A DNA stretch of 64,000 nt, from contig NZ_CP107869.1 in NCBI RefSeq assembly GCF_036013645.1, positions 8,990,001-9,054,000 on the forward strand, read 5' to 3'. Positions 8,529 through 17,852 of this stretch are shown here, piece by piece. The first letter of the stretch is position 1. Each line of letters opens with the position of its first letter. The notes under the pieces were generated by a model that was not told the DNA's origin, ran no database searches, and worked only from the letters and a program-made list of their open reading frames with translations. This stretch comes from Streptomyces sp. NBC_00490. Its GTDB lineage: Bacteria > Actinomycetota > Actinomycetes > Streptomycetales > Streptomycetaceae. The translations under genes were made by a program, and so were the position numbers.

Positions 8529-9461
8529 ATGGGGGACAACAACGGGGGAGACCGCCATCCGTGGTGGCGGGGAATGCGTGAATCGGTCGAAGGGGCGGAC
8601 ACCGAGCTGCGGCCCGGGGGACTCGTCGACGTGGTGCCGGCCGGCTTCGACCGTGCCTATGTGCAGTTCGGCGATCTGTATCCCGAGCACCAGCTCCAGC
8701 TGCAACTGCTCTACGGGGCCTCGCAGCGCGCCTTCGAACACCGGACCAGGGTGTCGGCGCGCGTGACCGTGGTGCGGGTGCTCGGCAACGCGCTGACGGA
8801 CCCGCGGCTCGGCGACCAGAAGCCGAACGAACATCTGGCGGAGTACCTCGACCAGGAGATCGCCGACCTGCGGGGCCGGCTGGCGCAGGACAGCGCGACG
8901 GCCGTCAGCCGGGGCCTCAACATCGGACTCGGTCTGGGCTCCGCCCTCAGCCTGCTGCTGCTCGCCGCACCGCTGCTGTGGGGCGTGGACCTGCTCGGGG
9001 CGATGGGCGTGACGCTCAACTGCACCAACCGCTGGAGCCTGCTGGGCGCCTTCGTGTGCGGAGGCGTCGGCGCGTTCGGCGCCGTCCTCAGCGTCCTCGT
9101 ACGGCTGCGCGGCAGCGCCGACCAGCTCGCGCGCCGGCAGACCAACGGGCGCGAGGGCGTGGTCGTCCCCGGCCAGATGGCCCGCGGCATGCGCCACGAG
9201 GGCCTCTACCGGGTCTTCGTCGGCTGGGTCCTCGCGCTGGCCGTCTACTTCCTGCTCAGCGGGGGCATCGTGCCGGTCTTCCAGACGCCCGCCACGGCGG
9301 CCGAGATCTGCCCGGCCCCGGGCAGCCCCGGCTCCGCCGTCAAGGGCACCGACTTCTGGGGCTTCTGGTGCGCCATCGGCTTCGTGGCGGGCTTCAACGA
9401 ACGCTGGGCCTTCGGCATCCTGGGCCGCGACGCGACCCGCCGGCCGGGCAAGGGCTCGTGA
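8529..9461 (+). CDS. hypothetical membrane protein
   Basis: A protein of 310 residues. A soluble N-terminal part of about 130 residues is followed by two hydrophobic hairpins: GLNIGLGLGSALSLLLLAAPLLWG and LLGAFVCGGVGAFGAVLSVLV, then YRVFVGWVLALAVYFLLSGGIVPV and a last stretch FWGFWCAIGFVAGFNERWAFGILGR. I know no family with a set function for it. The ATG at 8529 is chosen because MGDNNGG starts the conserved-looking part; the frame is open to 8484. No ribosome site is seen, so it may be leaderless. It converges with the DUF3224 gene, one base apart. Confidence 0.7.
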   Translation: MGDNNGGDRHPWWRGMRESVEGADTELRPGGLVDVVPAGFDRAYVQFGDLYPEHQLQLQLLYGASQRAFEHRTRVSARVTVVRVLGNALTDPRLGDQKPNEHLAEYLDQEIADLRGRLAQDSATAVSRGLNIGLGLGSALSLLLLAAPLLWGVDLLGAMGVTLNCTNRWSLLGAFVCGGVGAFGAVLSVLVRLRGSADQLARRQTNGREGVVVPGQMARGMRHEGLYRVFVGWVLALAVYFLLSGGIVPVFQTPATAAEICPAPGSPGSAVKGTDFWGFWCAIGFVAGFNERWAFGILGRDATRRPGKGS

Positions 9462-9462
9462 G

Positions 9463-9876
9463 CTACGCGCCCGCGTCCACCTCGTAGTCGAACCACACCC
9501 GGTGCGTGCCGTCCTCGTCGACCGCCATGCCACCGGACCCGGTGATCCCGCTCAGCGCGCCCGTGCCGCTGCCCGGGACCACGACGAAGAACTCGTTGCG
9601 CCTGTCCGTGCCCAGGGTCGTCGCGGAGTGCGCGAAATTGAACGCGCCCGCCCGCCCGTTCAGCGAGCCCTCGAAGGACTCCATCGCCACATACGTGCCC
9701 ACCCCGGAGCCCTGGTCGTACGCAGCCGTGAACAAGGTCGCCGACCGCCCGACGACCTCCCCCTCGTACTCCTTCTCCATCGTGGCGACCCCGACGGGCA
9801 CGGCCGTCTCGATCGCCGGGGCCGGCACGGAGGCAGGCGTGAAGTCCGCAACTTTGAAGGTTCCCGAAGCTCTCAT
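9463..9876 (-). CDS. DUF3224 family protein
   Basis: A small soluble protein of 137 residues with the DUF3224 pattern: a core that starts MEKEYEGEVVGRS, a middle GVGTYVAMESFEGSLNGRAGAFNFAHSATT, and an end SGITGSGGMAVDEDGTHRVWFDYEV. This family forms a small beta-barrel; its function is not known, and many streptomycetes have several copies. Start at ATG 9876. Its stop is one base from the stop of the convergent membrane-protein gene. Confidence 0.85.
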   Translation of the reverse strand: MRASGTFKVADFTPASVPAPAIETAVPVGVATMEKEYEGEVVGRSATLFTAAYDQGSGVGTYVAMESFEGSLNGRAGAFNFAHSATTLGTDRRNEFFVVVPGSGTGALSGITGSGGMAVDEDGTHRVWFDYEVDAGA

Positions 9877-9948
9877 GCCGCAAGAGTAGGACGCCCCACT
9901 GACAACGGCTCACGGACGGCAGGCACCGCGGGGCCCGCAGGGCTCCCG

Positions 9949-9992
9949 CAGGGGCGCGGGGAACTGCGCGACCAGCCACAACGAACCCGCGG
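9949..9992 (+). repeat. dispersed intergenic repeat, short copy
   Basis: It begins CAGGGGCGCGGGGAACTG and continues through GCGCGACCAGCCACAA to ACCCGCGG. The same outer blocks, GGGGCGCGGGG and CGACCAGCCAC, occur at 21427-21495 and, inverted, at 26513-26580, where a longer middle part separates them. It lies between the DUF3224 gene and the broken ATPase gene. Confidence 0.7.
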
Positions 9993-10045
9993 ACGACAAC
10001 CGACCCCCACAGCGCACCACCCCACCGCCCCACCCAGCGGAGCGC

Positions 10046-11234
10046 CTACGCATCGGCCACAGAGTCGAACCGCACCTGATCCCGCGCCACCCCGCGCGCA
10101 TCCGCGTCCACCGACCTCCGCAGCGCCTCGTGCAGCTTCGCCGGAGTCAGCACCCCCAGGAGGCGCGCCCCGTCCAGCACCGCGACCCACCCCGCGTCGT
10201 GCTGGAGCATCACGCCGAACGCCTGCTTCAGCGGCGCGCCCACCGGCACCCAGGCGTTCATCCGGTGCGCGCGGTCGCCCACCGTGCCGCCCGCCCCGAG
10301 GTCGTCGACCCCGACCCAGCCGTGCAGTTCGCCCCGGTCGTCCAGGACGACGGCCCAGCGCGCCCCCTCCGCTCCCAGCCGGGCCGCCGCGGTCCCGGCC
10401 GGTTCGTCCGGGCGGGCCAGCGGCGGCTGTTCCAGGTCGTCGGCCTCGATGTCGGTGACCGAGAGCCGCTTCAGCCCACGGTCGGCGCCCACGAACTCGG
10501 CCACGTACGGCGTCGCCGGCGCCCCGAGCACCGTCCCGGGCGTGTCGAACTGCTCGATCCGGCCCTGCCCGTACACGGCGATCCGGTCGCCGAGGCGTAC
10601 CGCCTCCTCGATGTCGTGCGTGACCAGCAGCACCGTCTTGCGCACCGCGGCCTGCATCCGCAGGAACTCGTCCTGCAACTGCTCCCGCACCACCGGGTCG
10701 ACCGCGCCTGGGGGCACCTCCCACGCCCGTTCAGGGCAGTGGGGGAGGTTCGTCCATCAGCAGCACCGGCGGATCGGCGGCCAGCGCCCGCGCCACCCCG
10801 ACCCGCTGCCGCTGTCCGCCGGACAACTGGTCGGGATAGCGGGGCCCGTACAGCTTCGGGTCCAGGCCCACCAGATTGAGCAGCTCGGCGGCGCGCGCCC
10901 GCGCCTTCGCCCGCTTCCAGCCGATCAGCGCCGGCACGGTCGCCGTGTTGTCGAGGACCGTGCGGTGCGGGAAGAGCCCGACCTGCTGGATGACGTACCC
11001 GATCCGGCGCCGCAGCCGCACCGGGTCGACGGCGGCGATGTCGTCGCCGTTCACGAGGATCCGTCCGGAGGTGGGTTCGATGAGCCGGTTGACCATCATC
11101 ATGGTGGTCGTCTTGCCGCAGCCGGACGGGCCCACGAGCGTGACGAGCTCACCCTCGGACACCTCGAAGCTCAGGCCGTCCACGGCCGTCGTGCCATCCG
11201 GATACCGCTTGCTGACCTGCTCGAACCGGATCAT
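10046..11234 (-). pseudogene. osmoprotectant ABC transporter ATP-binding protein, interrupted
   Basis: The first part (11234 down to about 10748) encodes an OpuCA-type ATPase with Walker A (GPSGCGKTTTMMMVNRLIEPTSG), Q-loop, signature ([15 protein letters not shown]) and Walker B up to LLMDEP. There a 40-bp palindromic repeat begins, with an in-frame TGA at 10731-10733. The second part runs in another frame from about 10714 to 10046 and encodes GAVDPVVREQLQDEFLRMQ, the H-loop VTHDIEEAVRLGD and two CBS domains. Without the repeat the two halves would form one normal protein of about 390 residues. A GTG at 10717 could allow restart, giving a split ATPase, but this is speculative. It is inverted and 2.2 kb away from its presumed permease operon. 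Confidence 0.82.
10709..10748. repeat. small palindromic repeat inside ATPase gene
   Basis: It begins TGGGGGCACCTCCCACG and ends GCAGTGGGGGAGG on the plus strand. The ends can pair as CCTCCC with GGGGAGG. It replaces the codons between LLMDEP and GAVDP of the ATPase and brings a stop codon. It belongs to the same broad class as the element at 5564-5604, with different inner sequence. Confidence 0.7.
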
Positions 11235-11297
11235 GCACTCACGCTAACGGCGCCCGTCGCGCACCGCCTTCCCGTGCGGTCCCGCCGGCTGGCGACG

Positions 11298-13199
11298 TCA
11301 CGGCGTGACGATGGCGAAGTCGGGGTCCGGATCGCTCAGGTGGCCGAGGAGTTCGGTCAGCCGTCCCGCGTCTCCGCTGACCTTGACACCGCTGCGGGCC
11401 GCGAGGTCGGCGGGGGAGACGGTGCCGAGCAGTACGGCGCGCAGATCGGCCTCGGTGAGGCTGATCTCGACGTCCGGGTCCGCCGCGGCCGGACCGGTGC
11501 CGGTGACATGGGTGAGCACGCCGTTGCACAGGCGCAGGGTGACGGGGTCACCGTCGGCGACGTTCCAGCGCACGGTGATGTCCGCGTCCCAGCTGCGCGG
11601 CCCGTCCACCCGGATGGCGAGGGCGTCGAAGAGCTGGTCCAGCGACAGTGCCGCCAGCAGGTCCGGCCCCACGGTCGAGGCCGGTGTGCCGACCGAACCG
11701 TGGCGCAGCTCCAGGGCGCCCATGAGGAAGAAGTTCCGCCACGTCCCGTTCTCGCTGCCGTAGCCGAGCTGCTCCAGGGCATCGGCCTGGAGCTCGCGGG
11801 CCGCGGCGTTGTCCGGGTCCGCGAACAGGACGTGGTGGACGACCTGGACGACCCAGCGGAAGTCACCGTCGGCGAAGGACTGCCGGGCGCGGCGCAGTAC
11901 TTCGTCGGCGCCGCCCATGAACTCCACGTACCGCCGGGCGGATTCGACCGGCGGATGCTCCCACAGATGCGCCGGGTTGCCGTCGAACCAGCCGAGGTAA
12001 CGCTGGTAGACGGCCTTGGTGTTGTGGCTGACGGAGCCGTAGTAGCCATGGGTGTGCCAGGCCCGCTCCAGTGCCGGGGGCATCTCGATCAGCTCGGCGA
12101 TCTCCGGCCCGGTCAGGCCCTGGTTGAGCATCCGCAGGGTCTGGTCATGGAGGTAGGCGTACAGGTCCCGCTGTTCGGACAGGAACCGCACCACCCGGTC
12201 GCGGCCCCAGACGGGCCAGTGGTGCGAGGCGAAGGCGAGGTCGCAGGAGTCGGCGAACAGGTCGACGGCCTCGGTGAGATAGCGGGCCCAGATCCGGGGA
12301 TCGCGGACCTGGGCACCGCGCAGGGTGAGCAGGTTGTGCAGGTTGTGCGTGGCGTTCTCCGCCATGCACAGCGCCGCGTGGTCCGGGAAGTGGATGTTCA
12401 GCTCGGCCGGCGCCTCGGTGCCGGGGGTGAGCTGGAAGACCATCCGGATGCCGTCGACGGTCTCCGTCTGCCCGGTACGGGTGATGTCCCTCGTGGGCGG
12501 GATCAGTCCGACCGCGCCGGTGGCGGTGGTCTGACCGAGACCCGCGCCGATCTGCCCGCGCGGGCCCTTGGGAAGCGCGGCGCCGTACATGTAGGCGGCG
12601 CGACGGTTCATGGCCGTGCCCGCGTACACGTTCTCGCTGACGGCGTGCTCCAGGAAGCCCTCGGGGGCCAGCACCGGCACGCCGGCCGCGACCTCCTCGT
12701 CGGTCACGACGCCGCGTACGCCGCCGAAGTGGTCGGCGTGGCTGTGGGTGTACAGCACGCCCGTCACGGGCCGGTCTCCCCGGTGGCCGCGGTACAGCGC
12801 GAGGCCCGCGGCGGCGGTCTCGGCGCACAGCAGCGGGTCGATGACGAGGACACCGCGCTCACCCTCGACGATCGTCATGTTCGACAGGTCGAAACCGCGC
12901 ACCTGGTAGATGCCCTCGGTCACCTCGAAGAGGCCGTGGTCGGAGCAGAGCCGGCTCTGCCGCCACAGGCTCGGGTTGGCCGTGTCCGGGCAGTCCTGGT
13001 CGAGGAACCCGTAGGCGTCGAGGTCCCACACCGCACGCCCCTCGGTGTCGCGGATCACGTTGTCCCGGGCCGTGCCCATGAAGCCGCGCCGCGCGTCATC
13101 GAAGTCCTGGTTGTCGTCGAACGGAAAGCGCTGAAGCACCGCCTGGTTGGCCCGCGCCACCCCTGGTGCCGCGGGCTTGGACTCGGTGGTCTGGGGCAT
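11298..13199 (-). CDS. alkyl/aryl sulfatase, metallo-beta-lactamase fold
   Basis: A protein of 633 residues related to SdsA1/YjcS, which cleave primary alkyl sulfates such as dodecyl sulfate. The zinc motif THSHADHFGG is near residue 180, and further family blocks follow (HFPDHAALCMAENATHNLHNLLTLRGAQVRD, FASHHWPVWG, then a helical dimer domain). The C-terminal 120 residues form the SCP2-like lipid-binding domain of the family. There is no signal peptide (start MPQTTESKPAAPG), so it is probably cytoplasmic, unlike the secreted Pseudomonas enzyme. AGGGAG precedes the ATG. It stands alone on its strand. Confidence 0.92.
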   Translation of the reverse strand: MPQTTESKPAAPGVARANQAVLQRFPFDDNQDFDDARRGFMGTARDNVIRDTEGRAVWDLDAYGFLDQDCPDTANPSLWRQSRLCSDHGLFEVTEGIYQVRGFDLSNMTIVEGERGVLVIDPLLCAETAAAGLALYRGHRGDRPVTGVLYTHSHADHFGGVRGVVTDEEVAAGVPVLAPEGFLEHAVSENVYAGTAMNRRAAYMYGAALPKGPRGQIGAGLGQTTATGAVGLIPPTRDITRTGQTETVDGIRMVFQLTPGTEAPAELNIHFPDHAALCMAENATHNLHNLLTLRGAQVRDPRIWARYLTEAVDLFADSCDLAFASHHWPVWGRDRVVRFLSEQRDLYAYLHDQTLRMLNQGLTGPEIAELIEMPPALERAWHTHGYYGSVSHNTKAVYQRYLGWFDGNPAHLWEHPPVESARRYVEFMGGADEVLRRARQSFADGDFRWVVQVVHHVLFADPDNAAARELQADALEQLGYGSENGTWRNFFLMGALELRHGSVGTPASTVGPDLLAALSLDQLFDALAIRVDGPRSWDADITVRWNVADGDPVTLRLCNGVLTHVTGTGPAAADPDVEISLTEADLRAVLLGTVSPADLAARSGVKVSGDAGRLTELLGHLSDPDPDFAIVTP

Positions 13200-13440
13200 C
13201 TCGGTCTCCCTCGCGGACGACGCAGGACTCGGCCAGTGCCACCCTCACCCGGCCGCCTCCCGCCCACGACCCCGTGTACGCCGTACGGCTGAACGCCGGG
13301 CGGACCGGTCCGCGGTTCCCACAAGGCGCCGGCGGACGCCCCGGCGGGTGTCACACCGACGGCCCGCCACGGCTGGCCCGTGCGCCCGCCGCGTCCGACA
13401 CTCGAGGTTCCCTCCGGTGAACCGGCGACCGAGGAGGCCG

Positions 13441-14054
13441 ATGAGCACGCAGCACTCCGCGCGTCCGCCCCTCCCGGGCGGGCCCGGCGCCCATGCCGCG
13501 GCGACCGTCCTCCGGCACCGGCGCGGATCCCGCCCGCCCGGCTCCGGCCGCTCGTGACGCAGCCCCCGCGCGCCCGGCGCGCGCACAGCAGCGGCAACCA
13601 CCGGGCCCGACGCGCCCGCAGCCCAGGCGCCGCACTCCTGGTGGTGGCCGCGGGGGCACTTCTGGGCCGGGTCCTGCCTCGCAGGGAACGGCACCGGCCC
13701 GCGGACGGCCTGAGCTTCGACGCGTCCTCCGCCCAGGCGACCCTCGCCGCGGTCTCCGGAGGCATGATCACGCTCAACGGCTTCGTCGTCACGGCCATCG
13801 CCCTCGTCGTCCAGACCGTCACCGGCGTCTCGAGTCCGCGGGCCGTACGACGACCGCGGGCCCTGCTCGACCGGTTTGCGGCGGCCGCACCCGCCGACCG
13901 GAGGGAACCCGTCGTCGAGCACCGCGATCCCCTGGACCGGTCGGCCGTCGGCATGCCGGCCGATCCCCTGCTGAGCCCGGACCGGAGGAGACTCGGCGGA
14001 GCGGCGGCCGAGGGCACGCTCGGCGACCGGCGTTTCTTCTCACCCTGCGCATGA
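13441..14054 (+). pseudogene. DUF2254 membrane protein remnant
   Basis: A short frame (13441-13557, 38 codons, preceded by GAGGAGG) overlaps by GTGA a second frame starting at GTG 13554. The second frame has one hydrophobic stretch (ALLVVAAGALLGRVLP), then LSFDASSAQATLAAVSGGMITLNGFVVTAIALVVQTVTG, which is the N-terminal hallmark of DUF2254 proteins. Soon after, the sequence jumps to ALLDRFAAAAPADRREPVVEHRDPLDRSA and DRRRLGG, which resembles the C terminus of the same family. About 300 central residues are missing, so I read it as an internally deleted relic. It could still be expressed as a small membrane protein. Confidence 0.5.
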
Positions 14055-14066
14055 TCGGGAGGCGGC

Positions 14067-14942
14067 ATGGCGTGGACCGAGCGGCTGGAACGGTTGCGTA
14101 CCGGCGCCGAACGACGCTTTCCCGTCGTCGCCGAACTCACGAGCCGGCTGCTGTCCGGGAACCTGCTGGACGCCGGGACCAGACTGGCCGCACAGGCGTT
14201 CCTCGCCGCCGTGCCGCTGCTGCTCGCCATCGCCGCGTTCACCCCGCAGAGCGTGCGCGACCAGCTCGGCGAGTCCTTGCGCGCCATGTTCGGTCTGACG
14301 GGCCGGTCCGGCCAGGAACTGGACCAGCTGCTCGGCGGCACCACCGACCCGGGCTTCCGCGAGACCGGTGGCGCCATCGGCGTGGTGGTGGCGTTGATCT
14401 CCGCGACCAGCTTCAGCCGTGCCATGGCCCGGGTCTGCGAGCGCGCGTGGCGACTGCCGAAGGCCGGCACCCGCGTCGCCGCGTGGCGCTGGGTGGCGTG
14501 GCTGCTCGCGATGACGCTCGTGATCCTCATACAGGGCCCGGTCCGCAGCGGTTTCGGCGCCGGCCTCTGGCTCGGTACGCCGCTGCTGTTCCTGATGGGT
14601 ATCGGCGTGTGGCTCTGGACGCAGCGTCTGCTGCTGGCCGCCCGGGTGCCCTGGCTGCCGTTGCTGCCCGGCGCCGTCCTGGCCGCGGCCGCGACGACCG
14701 CGCTCGGGCTGACCGCCCGCCTCTACATGCCCGCCGCGCTGAACCGGGCCCTCGGCACGTACGGCTCCCTGGGTCTGGTCCTGGTCCTGCTGTCCTGGTT
14801 GATCGTCCTGTGCGCCGCGGTCACCTTCGCGGTGACCATCGGCGCGGTACTGGCCGAGTCGCCGCCCCTCGACCGGTACCTGACGGCGGGAGACACCGGC
14901 GGGCCCGCCGCGCGCGCGGCGCCCGGGCCGACCGGCCGGTGA
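14067..14942 (+). CDS. YihY/UPF0761 family membrane protein
   Basis: An integral membrane protein of 291 residues with about six helices and family marks: LTSRLLSGNLLDAGTRLAAQAFLAAVPLLLAIAAF at the N terminus, VVVALISATSFSRAMARVCERAWRLP in the middle, and GTYGSLGLVLVLLSWLIVLCAAVTFAVTIGAVLAE near the end. The family was once called ribonuclease BN by mistake; its true function is unknown. GGGAGGCGGC precedes the ATG. It lies 12 bp after the DUF2254 remnant, in the same direction, and converges with lutC. Confidence 0.88.
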   Translation: MAWTERLERLRTGAERRFPVVAELTSRLLSGNLLDAGTRLAAQAFLAAVPLLLAIAAFTPQSVRDQLGESLRAMFGLTGRSGQELDQLLGGTTDPGFRETGGAIGVVVALISATSFSRAMARVCERAWRLPKAGTRVAAWRWVAWLLAMTLVILIQGPVRSGFGAGLWLGTPLLFLMGIGVWLWTQRLLLAARVPWLPLLPGAVLAAAATTALGLTARLYMPAALNRALGTYGSLGLVLVLLSWLIVLCAAVTFAVTIGAVLAESPPLDRYLTAGDTGGPAARAAPGPTGR

Positions 14943-14964
14943 GTGCCTGGGGACCGCCGAGCGC

Positions 14965-15606
14965 TCAGCCCACCAGCACGACCTCCAGGGTGCGCGGACC
15001 GTGCACTCCCTCGACCCGGTCCAGCTCGATGTCACTGGTCGCCGAAGGACCGGAGATCCAGGTCGACGGACGGGTCGGGTCGAGGCGTTCGAGAGCCTGG
15101 GGCACGGAGGAGACGACCTGCTCCGGGACCCGTACGACACAGATGTGGTGGTCGGGGACGAGGGTGATGCGGCGGCGGCCCTGGTCGGGGGAGCCGTCCA
15201 GCACGATCGTGCCGGTCTCGGCCACGGCCACCGCGCACGCCGTGACGACACTGTCGATCCGGTCCAGCTCGTGCGGGGTGCTCTCGATCCGGTCCGGCAC
15301 CTGCTCCGCCTCGGTGTCGGCGAGCCAGGACGGGTCGAGGCCCGGCGGCACGAGCACCGTCCTCGCGCCCCGCGCGGCCAGCATCCCGGCGATCGTCAGG
15401 GCCAGTTCGTCGGCGGTGCAACGGTGCACGATCGCACGGTAGTCGGCGAGGTTCTCGGCCAGCAGATCGACGGTCCGCGCGACGCTCCGGTCACCGTGCT
15501 CGCGCAGATAGTCCCGCGCGACCGCCTGGTCGTACGGTGTGTCGTCGTGCGGGACATCCGCCAGCGCGCGCCGCACCCGGCCCAGGATCCGTTCCCTGCT
15601 GCTCAC
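14965..15606 (-). CDS. lutC: L-lactate utilisation protein LutC
   Basis: A LUD-domain protein of 213 residues and third subunit of the LutABC L-lactate oxidation complex. Typical segments are SSRERILGRVRRAL at the N terminus, AVAETGTIVLDGSPDQGRRRITLVPDHHICVV in the middle and STWISGPSATSDIELDRVEGVHGPRTLEVVLVG at the end. The GTG start at 15606 overlaps the lutB stop by four bases (GTGA). The frame continues upstream into lutB but only as a shadow. Together with LutA and LutB it takes L-lactate to pyruvate, here most likely the lactate formed from rhamnose. Confidence 0.92.
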   Translation of the reverse strand: MSSRERILGRVRRALADVPHDDTPYDQAVARDYLREHGDRSVARTVDLLAENLADYRAIVHRCTADELALTIAGMLAARGARTVLVPPGLDPSWLADTEAEQVPDRIESTPHELDRIDSVVTACAVAVAETGTIVLDGSPDQGRRRITLVPDHHICVVRVPEQVVSSVPQALERLDPTRPSTWISGPSATSDIELDRVEGVHGPRTLEVVLVG

Positions 15607-17081
15607 TTCGCACCGCCCTTTCCACCGTTCGTCCGCTGCCACCAGTCCCGGAACGGCTCGGCCGGCAGCGGCGGCAGATCCCGGGTGCCGCTCCACGCCT
15701 TGCCGGGACCCGGCAGTTTGCGCGGGTGCAGACGGCGGGTGCGGGAGGCGAGGCGCTGGCCGGTGCGCAGGGCGCCGGGGTGGGCGAAGGCCCAGCGGGC
15801 CGCCCGCATCGCCGCCCGCTCGGCGGCATGCCCCTTGGCCGGCTTGAGGACGACCTTGTTGCCCTCGCGGACCACCGGGCCGCCCTCCACGATCCGTTCC
15901 CGCAGATGCACCAGGACCTCGGGGATGTCGATGGCGACCGGGCACACCTCGTAGCAGGCCCCGCACAGCGAGGACGCGTACGGCAGCGAGGCGTCGATCT
16001 CGCTCTGCGTGCCCCTCAGTTGAGGGCTGAGGATGGCGCCGATCGGGCCCGGGTAGACCGATCCGTAGGCGTGGCCGCCGGCCCGCTCGTAGACCGGGCA
16101 GACGTTCAGGCACGCCGAGCAGCGGATGCAGCGCAGGGCCTGGCGGCCGACCTCGTCGGCGAGGGTGTCGGTGCGGCCGTTGTCGATCAGGACCAGGTGG
16201 AAGGCGCGCGGACCGTCCTCGTCCGACGTGCCGGTCCACATCGAGGTGTACGGGTTCATGCGCTCGGCCGTCGACGAGCGGGGGAGTGTCTGCAGGAAGA
16301 CCTCCAGGTCCTGCCAGGTCGGCAGGATCTTCTCGATGCCGACGACCGAGATCAGCGTCTCGGGCAGGGTCAGACACATCCGTCCGTTGCCCTCGGACTC
16401 CACGACCACCAGCGTGCCGGTCTCGGCGATCATGAAGTTGGCGCCGGAGACACCGACCTTGGCGCGCAGGAACTTCTCGCGGAGGTGGAGGCGGGCGGCT
16501 TCGGCGAGTTCGGCGGGCGTGTCGGTGAGGCCGTCGGGGGCCGGGCGCCCCCACTCGCTCATCTCGCGCTCGAAGATGTCCCGGATCTCGCCCCGGTTGC
16601 GGTGGATCGCCGGCACGAGGATGTGCGAGGGCCGGTCCTTGCCCAACTGCACGATGAGCTCGGCGAGATCGGTCTCGTAGGCGCGGATTCCCTCCTCCTC
16701 CAGCGCCTCGTTGAGCCCAATCTCCTGCGTGGCCATCGACTTGACCTTGACGACCTCCGACTCCCCGGTCTCCTTGACCAGTCGGGTCACGATCCGGTTG
16801 GCCTCGTCGGCGTCGGCGGCCCAGTGGACGATGCCGCCCGCGGCCGTCACCGACTCCTCCAACTGCACGAGGTACCGGTCGAGATGACGGAGTGTGTGGT
16901 CCTTGATGCGCTTGCCCGCCTCGCGCAGCTGCGCCCAGTCGGAGACCTCGGCGACGGCCTTCTCGCGCTTGCCGCGGATGGTGTGCGTGGCGTGCCGCAG
17001 ATTGCCGCGCAGGGTCTGGTTGTTGACGGCCTCGTGCGCGGCTTCGGGAAAGGCCGGCATCCCTACGAACGTTCCGCTCAT
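15603..17081 (-). CDS. lutB: L-lactate utilisation iron-sulfur protein LutB
   Basis: A protein of 492 residues with an N-terminal LUD domain (KSMATQEIGLNEALEEEGI, SGANFMIAETGTLVVVESEGNGRM) and a ferredoxin-like part with two [4Fe-4S] motifs, CIRCSACLNVCPVYE near residue 320 and CGACYEVCPVAID near residue 374. The C terminus is the usual helical tail ending in a tryptophan-rich stretch (FRDWWQRT). It passes electrons in the LutABC complex. ATG at 17081 overlaps the lutA stop (ATGA), and lutC overlaps its end, so the three are translated together. Confidence 0.94.
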   Translation of the reverse strand: MSGTFVGMPAFPEAAHEAVNNQTLRGNLRHATHTIRGKREKAVAEVSDWAQLREAGKRIKDHTLRHLDRYLVQLEESVTAAGGIVHWAADADEANRIVTRLVKETGESEVVKVKSMATQEIGLNEALEEEGIRAYETDLAELIVQLGKDRPSHILVPAIHRNRGEIRDIFEREMSEWGRPAPDGLTDTPAELAEAARLHLREKFLRAKVGVSGANFMIAETGTLVVVESEGNGRMCLTLPETLISVVGIEKILPTWQDLEVFLQTLPRSSTAERMNPYTSMWTGTSDEDGPRAFHLVLIDNGRTDTLADEVGRQALRCIRCSACLNVCPVYERAGGHAYGSVYPGPIGAILSPQLRGTQSEIDASLPYASSLCGACYEVCPVAIDIPEVLVHLRERIVEGGPVVREGNKVVLKPAKGHAAERAAMRAARWAFAHPGALRTGQRLASRTRRLHPRKLPGPGKAWSGTRDLPPLPAEPFRDWWQRTNGGKGGAK

Positions 17082-17833
17082 GCCGCCGGCTCCTCCTCTG
17101 TGCCCGCCAGGATCTCCGCGATGTGCACCGGCCGCATGTCCGTGCTCAGCCTGGCCATGGTGCCGCCGATGTGCATCAGACAGGAGTTGTCGGCCGCGCA
17201 CAGCACCTCGGCGCCGGTCGACTCGGCGTTGCGCACCTTGTCCGCGCCCATCGCCGCCGAGACATCGGCGTTCTTCAGCGCGAAGGTGCCGCCGAACCCG
17301 CAGCACTCGTCCGCACCCGGCAGCTCCACCAGCTCCAGCCCCTTCACGGCCTGGAGCAGCCGCCGGGGCCGGTCGCCCAGCCCCAGGCTGCGCAGCCCGT
17401 GGCAGGTCGGGTGGTAGGTCACCTTGTGCGGGTAGTACGCGCCGACGTCCGTGACCCCGAGGACGTCCACCAGGAACTCCGTGAGCTCGTACGTCTTCGG
17501 GATCACGGGGGCCAGCGTGGTCGCGAGGCCGTCCCCGCGCCCCTCGGCCCGGGCCCGCTCACCCATACGCGGATACAGCTCCCGCACCATCGCCCCGCAC
17601 GATCCGGACGGCGTCACGATCGCCTCGTACTCCCCGAAGACATCGGAGAAATGCCGGGCCATCGGCTCCGCCTCATGACGGTAGCCGGTGTTGTAGTGCG
17701 CCTGTCCGCAGCAGGTCTGGGCCATCGGGAAGTCGACCTCGACGCCCAGCCTGGTCAGCAGTTTCACCACGGCGCGCCCGGTGTCCGGATAGAGCGTGTC
17801 GTTGACACAGGTCAGGAACAGGGCGACACGCAT
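17078..17833 (-). CDS. lutA: L-lactate utilisation protein LutA
   Basis: A protein of 251 residues with two cysteine-rich CCG domains: CVNDTLYPDTG with QTCCGQAHYNTG, then TYHPTCHGLR with DECCGFGGTFALKN. Such domains bind iron-sulfur or heterodisulfide-type cofactors and resemble subunit E of glycolate oxidase. The ATG at 17833 follows AAGGAG. It opens the lutABC operon, 71 bp after the rhaB stop. A perfect 11-bp palindrome in that gap (17853-17863) may be an operator, so lut could be read both from rhaI and from its own promoter. Confidence 0.93.
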   Translation of the reverse strand: MRVALFLTCVNDTLYPDTGRAVVKLLTRLGVEVDFPMAQTCCGQAHYNTGYRHEAEPMARHFSDVFGEYEAIVTPSGSCGAMVRELYPRMGERARAEGRGDGLATTLAPVIPKTYELTEFLVDVLGVTDVGAYYPHKVTYHPTCHGLRSLGLGDRPRRLLQAVKGLELVELPGADECCGFGGTFALKNADVSAAMGADKVRNAESTGAEVLCAADNSCLMHIGGTMARLSTDMRPVHIAEILAGTEEEPAA

Positions 17834-17852
17834 CGCGGCTCCTTGGGGTTGA

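Noticed and set aside
10284..13292. A 1002-codon open frame on the plus strand across the ATPase and alkylsulfatase genes
   Set aside because: It is the GC-rich shadow of the minus-strand genes: composition is rich in Arg, Val, Gly and His without domain patterns, and it lacks a ribosome site. The minus strand has complete, recognisable proteins.
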